This document shows, one piece after another, positions 56,422-64,000 of a stretch of 64,000 bases of DNA (the stretch's first letter is position 1; each line of letters begins with the position of its first letter). This stretch comes from Platerodrilus igneus (taxonomy: Eukaryota > Arthropoda > Insecta > Coleoptera > Lycidae). Below the pieces are notes generated by a model that worked only from the letters and a program-made list of their open reading frames with translations, was not told the origin of the DNA and searched no databases. A program made the translations under genes and the position numbers. Location: contig JARFIW010001369.1 of assembly GCA_036346225.1 (NCBI GenBank), forward strand, positions 558,001-622,000. The letters are read 5' to 3'.

Positions 56422-56715
56422 TTACATGTGATTTTCCAATGCTCCACCTGAAGGTACTACATTGGCCAGGAAGCGAGTTTTTTTTTACCTGGAAAATTTG
56501 GAATTTTGCCGAACCCTTGCTGTTCCAAGCAGCTAGGGATCTTTAACGTGCGTGACAACACTCACACACGGGACCTCCATTTTACCTCATCCGAACGAGG
56601 GTGTATTTTTGTGAAAAATGCTCGCCTAACATTTTTCGGGCGGACCGTGTCGGGATTCAAACCCGGGACCTTGGGCGTAGTAGTCACACACATACCACTA
56701 CGCCACGGAGCCGCC
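56422..56715 (-). mobile_element. tRNA-derived SINE, copy 9, full length
   Basis: Head GGCGGCTCCGTGGCGTAGTGG, box B GGTTTGAATCC, conserved body and 3-prime end CATTGGAAAATCACATGTAA. Target duplication TCGTCGAGCTACTACC (56406-56421) and TCGTCGAGTTACTACC (56716-56731), one mismatch. The homologous site near 61277 in the last macrosatellite unit has no SINE. Confidence 0.95.
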
Positions 56716-57531
56716 TCGTCGAGTTACTACCACTAGATGTTAGACCATAGAGCGCGGTGTGCCATTTATAGAGCTCGTTTGGGTCAGCCTTCAGGTCGGT
56801 TACACTATAGATCTTGGTGCTGTGACCAAGATGCACTGTTGATGGCGTTGTGGAGGGTTTGAAATTCTCTTTGTTTTATTTTTATATTGTTTCTTGTTAA
56901 AACATGTTTCTGCTGTTTGTTTTATGCTGTAAGTTAATCCCAGTGTGACGATGCCGACTGATTCACTTTTGGTGCCAACTTACTCCAACTTAAACAGCTT
57001 TTATAAAGGCAATATCTAGTTTCATGGAACGGCAGCAATATGTTAATTAGATTATACTGGAAACCATGATAGAAACTTTTAACGGGGACAACGCCTTTCC
57101 TGCAAGGAAGTTGATTATTGTACATGCTACTACGGATGCTGGGGCCGTTAACTACCGCCAATGAGGTGCTAATGGTCAGGGTCTGACTAGTAATATCTGA
57201 GCCAACGTCTCAACCAATGCTTACTACAGGAAACCATCTTTTTGTGGCTATCGATATATCACTTTTATAAAGCAGTAGGATATGTCATGGAAGATAAATC
57301 TGAAGTCGTTAAAGCTGTCTAATTGCGTCTGCTTTTGATTGGTTTGACATCAAAGAGGTTTTTTCTGTTCAACTATTATGATTTTTAGACTGATTTTCCT
57401 GTTCACTTTTGTTCGCAGGATAAGCAGCACCCTATGTCGAGTTGTTTTCTTGAGCAATTTTACAGTATGCCGCACGTACCTACTCGGAATGTATGAAAGT
57501 TTATGGTTTGTGTGTCTATTTGATTGAACAA

Positions 57532-57726
57532 CTAGATTAGAGTATAGGGCAGGTTAAAAGGTACCATTGGTAGTTGCCCAAAGGGAACTTTAGATTTTTG
57601 TAATGGTTCAAGTTGTATTACCTTAGCCCAAAAGCTATTAATATCGCTGACGGTACCACAAATCACTGTTTTCGACAATTTAACTGACAACCACTCTTCC
57701 TGAAACTGCTTTTCGTTTAATACCAC
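57532..57726 (-). other. Conserved 64-codon frame in a macrosatellite unit
   Basis: Reads MVLNEKQFQEEWLSVKLSKT, then VICGTVSDINSFWAKVIQLE and on to LPYTLI. The next unit holds the same frame at 58511-58705 with a handful of substitutions. Units 3 and 4 have it with frameshifts (about 59465-59660 and 60380-60570). The V-D-x-x-x-FWAKVIQ pattern is faintly like a Tudor-type barrel, but that is speculation. It may be an exon relic amplified with the satellite. Confidence 0.35.
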
Positions 57727-58510
57727 AGATTATTATAACTTGTAGGTCTATTGAATTTCTGGCATGGAACGATTCTAGTTCCGAGGTTTCTTGTATCAGT
57801 GGAGAAGATTTCAAAAAGTTACCAGATACAGATATACAAGTCGGATAGCCTTTGTGAAATATTTTGTAACAAGGGCTGGAAACTGTTAATGTATGTATGT
57901 TCGAGCCTTGTTGAATATTACTAACATTTTATGTTCGTACGGGGAGGAACATTGGCAGGTCATCTTCCTGGTGTCCTGGTGTCCCCCCTTTTTAACTTTA
58001 GCTGGGTAGTATTGGCCTAGCCGACCTCAGTACCTATCAGAAAAGACTAGCTGGTTTACACTAACGTTTCTTCAGTTGTCATGTGTGGTATGTCTGAGTA
58101 ACAATTGACATCCCGTCAAATTCAATGTTGGTGATCTGGGGTGCTTGTACGTCACCTGTCCTTGTCGAGATGTGCCAAATGCAGTTGGAAGTGTGAGGAC
58201 AGCTTGGGGGTTTCTCTGCCGTGCTCTTTCCTCAATCGACATAATATCACTTTTATAAAGCAGTAGGATTTGTCATGGAAGATAAATCTGAAGTCGTTAA
58301 AACTGTCTAATTTCGTCTGCTTTTGATTGGTTTGACATCAAGGAGGTTTTTCTGTTCAACTTTTATGATTTTTAGACTGATTTTCTTGATCACTTTTGTT
58401 CGCAGGATAAGCAACACCCTATGTCGAGTTGTTTTCTTTAGCAATTTTACAGTATGCCGCACGTACCTACTCGGAATGTATGAAAGTTTATGGTCCATTT
58501 GATTGAACAA

Positions 58511-58705
58511 CTAGATTAGAGTATAGGACAGGTTAAAGGGTACCATTGGTAGTTGCCCGAAGGAAATTTTAGATTTTTGTAATGGTTCAAGTTGTATTAC
58601 CTTAGCCCACAAACCATTAATATCGCTGACGGCACCACAAATCACTGTTTTCGACAATTTAACTGACAACCACTCATCCTGAAACTGCTTTTCGTTTAAT
58701 ACCAC
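58511..58705 (-). other. Second copy of the 64-codon frame
   Basis: Same length and start as the frame at 57532-57726, 979 bp away. Changes are E to D, T to A, S to G, F to L, V to I and two P to S. Keeping the frame across two units could reflect recent duplication alone. Confidence 0.35.
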
Positions 58706-61589
58706 AGATTATTATAACTTGTGGGTCTATTGAATTTTTGGAATGGATCGATTCTGGTTCCGAGGTTTCTTCAATCAATGCAGGGGATTTCAAGAAGTTA
58801 CCAGATACATATATACAAGTCGGCTAGCCTTTGTGAAATATTTTGTAACACCAACTGAAAACTGTTAATGTATGGATGTGAGACTTGTTGAATATTACTG
58901 AAGCATTATGTTGTACGGAGGAACATTGGCATGGTCATCTTCCTGGTGTCCCCTCTTCAACTTTAGCTGGGTAGTATGGGCCTAGCCAACCTTAGTACCT
59001 ACCAGAAAAGACTAGCTGGTTTACACTAACGTTTCTTTCAGTTGTCATGTGTGGTATGTCTGGGTAACAATTGACATCCCGTCAAATTCAAAGTTGGTGA
59101 TCTGGGTGCTTGTACGTCACCTGTTCCTTGTCGAGATGTGCCAAATGCAAGTTAGGAAGTGTGAGGACAGTTTGGGGTTTTCTCTGCCGTGTTCTTTCCT
59201 CAATCGACATATAATAAATTGTCATGGAAGATAAATCTGAAGTCGTTAAAGCTGTCTTAATTTCGTCTGCTTTTGATTGGTTTGACATCAAGGAGGTTTT
59301 TCTGTTTCAACTTTTATGATTTTAGACTGATTTTCTTGTCACTTTTGTTCGCAGGATAAGCAACATCCTATGTTGAGTTGTTTTTTAGCAATTTTACAGT
59401 ATGCCGCACGTACCCACTCGGAATGTGAATGTGAATGTGTGAATGTTTGATTGAACAACTAGATTAGAGTATAGGACAGGTTAAAGGGTACCATTGGTAG
59501 TTGCTCGAAGTGAAATTTTAGATTTTGTAATGGTTCAAGTTGTATTACCTTAGTCCCACAAACCATTAATATCGCTGACGGAACAACAAATCACTGTTTT
59601 CGACAATTTAACTGACAACCACTCATCCTGAAACTGCTTTTCGTTTAATACCACAGATTATTATAACTTGTGGGTCTATTGAATTTTTGGAATGGATCGA
59701 TTCTGGTTCCGAGGTTTCTTCTATCAATGCAGGGAATTTCAAGAAGTTACCAGATACATATATACAAGTCGGCTAGCCTTTGTGAAATATTTTGTAACAC
59801 CAACTGAAAACTGTTAATGTATGGATGTGGACGCGTGTGTTCGAGCTTTTGCCATTGGCATGTCATCATCCTGGTGTACCCCCTCTTCAACTTTAGCTGG
59901 GTAGTATGGGCCTAGCCAACCTTAGTACCTACCAAGAAAGACTAGCTGGTTTACACTAACGTTTCTTTAGTTGTCATGTGTGGTATGTCTGGGTAACAGT
60001 TGACATCCAGACAAATTTAAAGTTGGTGATCTGGAGTGCTTGTGCGTCACCTGTTCTTGTCGAGATGTGCCAAATGAAGTTAGGAGTGTGAGGGCAGTTT
60101 GGGGTTTTCTCTGCCGTGCTCTTTCCCCAATCGAAATAATAAATTGTCATGGAAGATAAATCTGAAGTCGTTAAAGCTGTCTTATTTCGTCTTCTTTTGA
60201 TTGGTTTGACATCAAGGAGGTTTTTCGGTTTAACTTTTATGATTTTTAGACTGATTTTCCTGTTCACTTTTGTTCGCAAGATAAGCAGCATCCTATGTCG
60301 AGTTGTTTTCTTTAGCAATTTTACAGTATGCCGCACGTACCTACTCGGAATATATAAAAGTTTATGGTTTGTGTGTCCATTTTACTGAACAACTAGATTT
60401 GAGTATAGGATAGGTTAAAGGGTACCATTGGTAGTTGCCCGAAGGGAATTTTAGATTTTTGTAATGTTTCAAGTTGTAATACCTTAGCCCACAAACCATT
60501 AATAAAGCTGACGGAACCACAAATCAGTGTTTTCGACAATTTAACTGACAACCACTGAAACTGCTTTTCGTTTAATTACGCAGATTATCATAACTTGTGG
60601 GTCTATTGAATTTCTGGTATGGATCGATTCTGGTTCCGAAGTTTCTTCTATCAATGCAAGGGATTTCAAGAAGTTACCAGATACATATATACAAATCGGC
60701 TAACGTTTGTGAAATATTTTGTAACACGGCCTGGAAGCTGTTAATGTATGTATGTGGACGCGGGTGTTCGAGCCTTGTTGAACATTGCTAACATTTTATG
60801 TACGTGTGGGAGGAACATTGGCAGATCATCTTCATGGTGTCCCTTCTCTTCAAATTTAGCTGGGTAGTATTGGCCTAGCCGACCTCAGTACCTACTAGAA
60901 AACATTAGCTGGTTTACACTAACGTTTTTTCAGGTGTCATGTGTGATATGTCTGGGTAACAGTTGACATCCCGTCAAATTCAATGTTGGTGATCTGGGGT
61001 GCTTGTAGGTCACCTATCCTTGTCGAGATGTGCCAAATGCAGTTGGAAGTGTGAGGGCAGTTTGGGGTTTTCTCTGCCGTGCTCTTTCTCCAATCGCCCA
61101 AGTTGAGTACGGCACTGTTTGCTTTGAATGTAATTTTTTATGCTTTCATGCCAATGACCTATTTAGTGGTTATTGTTTTGGTTAAAAGTCAAGTTAGGTA
61201 AATGCTGTAGTTTTATTTCAAACTTTCCCGCCTTGACCCATCTTCCCAGTGTGAGTTTGGGTTACATTATAACAACACATCGTAAGAGTCGTCGAGCCCC
61301 TGCCACTACATGTTAGATCATAAAGCCCGGTGTGCCATTTATAGAGGGCGTTTGGGTCAGCCTTCAGATGGGCTACACTACAGTGTAAACATTTTACAAT
61401 GTGGTACTAGAGCCTTGTTAAAATTTAATATAAAATAAAGTGACTCGCAAATACTGATTATAATTTTTAAAATTCTATTTGATTCTTTGTGCATACAATT
61501 AAATTTTTAATAGCAAATATAGACTGACTTTACCTTGATGGTACTGGAAACCCATTTAATTGGCTATTGAATTAAAGCAAATCTTGTTA

Positions 61590-62360
61590 CATACAGTTTT
61601 GGCCCCAGAAAATCTAGCCGATAATCCACAGAGATACTTGGTGAACTACCTCACTAAAATTCTGTTTCGATGAAGTACCGAAATCTGGACTGTACAAATA
61701 AGAAAGATTGCCTACTAACTCAGTGGAAGGGTGGTGTAAGTGTTTGAAGAGAGTCTCAGAATGCTATCGTGTGTGAACTATCTTAATCGGGAAGTATCTT
61801 GAACGCAACTTTATTTTGAAGTACATTGGATTCGAGACAAAAGCTCCAGAAAGAATAGCAAGAGGAGACCAAAACCTGAAATCAGGAAAATAATACTGGT
61901 CTAAAATTCACACAAGAAATCATTTGAGGACACCATTGTTAAAATAAACATAATACAAACTTAAGCCGTAAGAACACTGATAGACCTATTTAAAACTGCT
62001 AGCTGAAAGAAAGGTCTCTAAAATCAAATATTGGATTACCTGAATTTTAAACACATCTCTAGGTAATTGCAAAATAATTTATCACAACAAAACTGAAACT
62101 ATTACCTTCACATTAGTTGTGAAAAACACCAATATAAAAAGTGTTTACTCTACTACACGATTATGTTTTCATTACTAGTACATGATAGACATTCTTAAGC
62201 AAAAATTAAAAGCAAATATATCAAAAATTACTTAGCTTAGTGAAAAACGTTTTCGGCGAACAAAATTATTACCTAGATTCTTAACCTAATAAAAAGACAT
62301 TGAATAACTGAAGGGTGATAAACAAAAAATATTTTTAAAAGAAAGCATTCTTGATTAGAA
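61590..62360 (-). repeat. LTR F copy 3, reversed
   Basis: Inverse of the F block: CCCCAGAAAATCTAGCCGATAA at the left, GGTGTAAGTGTTTGAAGAGAG, AACTTTATTTTG (poly(A) signal on the minus strand), then AAAGCAAATATATCAAAAATT and TTCTTAACCTAATAA at the right. Confidence 0.7.
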
Positions 62361-62537
62361 ATTAATAATTAAATAATTATCAATAAATAGATGAATCAAA
62401 CTCTATGCTTTATAGAAAAATTAAACAACTACAAAAAAGACAGCTATTCAAAAATATAGATTTGCAGAAGAATGTCTAAATCGATTTTATACAGATGACC
62501 TAAAAGAATACAATGTAATAGTTGTAGATCAAGACTA

Positions 62538-63748
62538 CAGAGGTGTGCAACCAAGTTTCCGGGTTTCAAACATGGATAGCATTAACGACACATATAGTTG
62601 ACATCCATGTCTGAAGCTGTGTCTTTAAATAGCTTGAACATCTGTTAACAATAACCAGTTGTAATTCCTATACATATCGCAACGCAAAGTTTTCAATGCC
62701 TTCAATGAACAGCCTTTACGGGAAGTTTTGCTTTTCTACTTTAACTTGAAAAAAATATGCAGCTGAAGCATGTCGTTTGTTTAGGTCTACGGCGAACACG
62801 CACCACTACCTGCGAAGGTTGGTTGGTTTTTAAACGCTACGAAAGTAGCAATTTCGACACTGAGGAAAAAATGCTCCGGAAGACGCCAATCTGCAAGCGT
62901 TATTGGATGACGATGATACGCAAACACAACATTAACTTGCAAAAACATTAAATATGACTCGCTAAGATATTCCCAAACGTTTACATGCCATGGTAAACAT
63001 TCAAAACAAAGAAGAATGGGTGTTGCTTGAGTTGACTGAGAGACAGATGGAAAATCGAGGAGCTATTTCCAAAATTTTGCTTTTGCGGCATGAAAGAAAG
63101 AGTATCCAACATCGAATTGTTACAGGCGATAAGAAGTGGATATATTCCAAGAATCCCAAACGTAAAAAATCACGGTTTTTGCCTGTCGAGGCATCAATAT
63201 TGACGAATTGCTTTGCAAAAAAGCAATTACTCTGCGTTAGGTGGGACCAGAAAGGAATGAGATGCTGAAACTGTACGGAACTGCCAATGGGCATTGCTAC
63301 TGACAATGACTGATCAGTATGAACCATGCATAGCTCGAAAACTGCCAAAGGGGACACGAGACACAAAGAGTGATATTACAACAAGATAACGCACCGTGTC
63401 ATCGCACTGTGCAAAACACCATCACAATTTGAAATGAGATCTTCTACCGCATTTGTTGCATTCATCAGACGTGAACCCTTCCGATTATCACTTGTTCCAG
63501 TCGGTGGCGCATGGCTTGACGGGACTACACTTGGCCAGTTTCTAAGAAGTGTAAAATTGGTTGAATGAATGGTTTTGGTCCAAAAATGCGTCGCTTTATG
63601 GTCACGATACTAATGCATTGTCAGGGAGATGGCAAAAAGGTGTAGCTAGCTAGAGACAAAACTTTGAATATACAATTTGTTGTACTATTCTTAAAATTTT
63701 CCATTTTTCATTGATATAAAATACCCGGAATCTTAGTTGCGCACCTCG
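62538..63748 (+). mobile_element. Mariner element with terminal inverted repeats
   Basis: 1,211 bp between TA dinucleotides (62536-62537 and 63749-63750). Ends match inverted: CAGAGGTGTGCAACCAAG at left and CTTAGTTGCGCACCTCG at right, extending through TTCCGGGT. Size and TA duplication are typical of mariner. Confidence 0.9.
62700..63660 (+). pseudogene. Mariner transposase, copy 3
   Basis: A first frame (62757-62951) carries RTTTCEGWLVFKRYESSNFD of the DNA-binding region. The next (62990-63268) has WVLLELTERQMENR and HRIVTGDKKWIYSKNPKRKK, with the first catalytic Asp. Past a shift come LQQDNAPCHRT (second Asp) near 63370-63405 and SDVNPSDYHLFQSVAHGL (third Asp) near 63455-63515, then RWQKGV. 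All three Asp survive but frameshifts and stops separate them, so the copy is inactive. It belongs to a different mariner lineage from the copies at 42 and 45 kb, where the motif is GDESWIY. Confidence 0.88.
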
Positions 63749-63750
63749 TA

Positions 63751-63929
63751 GTTTATGAAAAAATTACAAACAACCTCAAAAGAGCCAGTAACAGAAATCA
63801 AAAAAATATAACGCTGGTATAAGCATACTATATACTAGGCAAGTGAAAAAAGTTTATAGGAACTATTACATTTTGAAACACACCCTAACTAATATGAAAA
63901 ATTTGTAGGTTATGGAAAAATTTTGACAA
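63751..63929. other. Flank of the mariner, nothing recognised
   Basis: By position this may continue reversed LTR material interrupted by the mariner, but no match was found. Confidence 0.3.
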
Positions 63930-64000
63930 TGTAAATCGAACTACATTAATTACCTACACTTTTGTCCCCTAGAATATCTAGTTGGTAATTTAGTGACGTA
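63930..64000 (-). repeat. LTR F end fragment at the window edge
   Basis: TTTGTCCCCTAGAATATCTAGTTGGTAAT is a diverged inverse of the F end block (ATTACCGGCTAGATTTTCTGG). The copy continues beyond the window. Confidence 0.45.

Larger units (their letters stand above)
55905..61385. repeat. Macrosatellite of five units, about 0.95 kb each
   Basis: TGTCATGTGTG(G/A)TATGTCTG recurs at 56061, 58077, 59043, 59972 and 60935, and TAGCTGGGTAGTAT at about 55983, 58001, 58963, 59891 and 60857. Units 2-4 are 0.93-0.97 kb. Unit 1 is longer because it keeps a segment (56220-57240) containing a SINE. Part of that segment reappears at the end of unit 5 (61095-61385), so the short units look like deletion derivatives of a longer one. 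Sequence identity among units is high. Confidence 0.85.

Noticed and set aside
57532..57726. Tudor-domain gene
   Set aside because: Resemblance is limited to a few residues, flanking frames are not consistent, and no splice-connected exons were found.

Overview
The window looks like TE-rich nuclear DNA of an insect, or at least an arthropod. It is AT-rich. It holds one recognisable host gene, a secreted C-type lectin with an insect-type exon layout and spliceosomal introns. Nearly everything else is mobile DNA in various states of decay: an IS630/Tc1-mariner-type transposase, three mariner copies, Ty3/Gypsy pol and gag remnants, an errantivirus-type env tail with its LTR, a non-LTR retrotransposon, a tRNA-derived SINE family, non-autonomous LTR elements, MITE-like hairpins and a large foldback element. 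I cannot name the species. There is no bacterial gene, operon, CRISPR array or ribosomal RNA.

Layout. 0-3.5 kb: a broken transposase with a short intron, a hairpin MITE, a Gypsy gag fragment, a second decayed transposase and a SINE. 5.4-9.3 kb: a minus-strand Ty3/Gypsy pol with a short LTR and many lesions, split by a SINE with clear target-site duplications. 9.3-10.15 kb: errantivirus env C-terminus and LTR, then a small palindromic retroposon. 10.5-18.15 kb: the C-type lectin gene on the minus strand. Its 6.9-kb intron contains SINEs, a LINE, a SINE split by a solo LTR, and a Gypsy integrase. 18.56-25.66 kb: head-to-tail LTRs and internal segments of a non-autonomous LTR element that encodes a peculiar repeat peptide, followed by a second LTR family with a retrovirus-like primer-binding site. 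27.5-34.4 kb: fragments of that LTR family, inverted repeats, a hairpin MITE and two tandem SINEs inserted in another LTR. 34.4-41.2 kb: a foldback-type element built from 30-bp hairpin-forming monomers in higher-order units, bounded by inverted termini. 41.9-46 kb: two mariner fragments bracketing a Gypsy gag-protease remnant. 47-49.3 kb: a large imperfect palindrome of LTR fragments. 49.6-53.3 kb: SINE, LTR, retroposon and MITE copies. 55.9-61.4 kb: a five-unit macrosatellite with units of about 0.95 kb; one unit carries a SINE whose empty site is visible in another unit. 61.6-64 kb: reversed LTR copies and a mariner with terminal inverted repeats and TA duplications.

The only gene likely to act for the host is the lectin, predicted to be a secreted sugar-binding protein. 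The mobile elements do not form a pathway, but their nesting gives relative ages: SINEs are younger than the Gypsy pol and the macrosatellite, and the solo LTR at 14.6 kb is younger than the SINE it splits. The most unusual structure is the 6.75-kb foldback array; next are the repeat-peptide LTR element and the intron-bearing transposase. All assignments come from reading motifs by eye; no alignment or database search was run.
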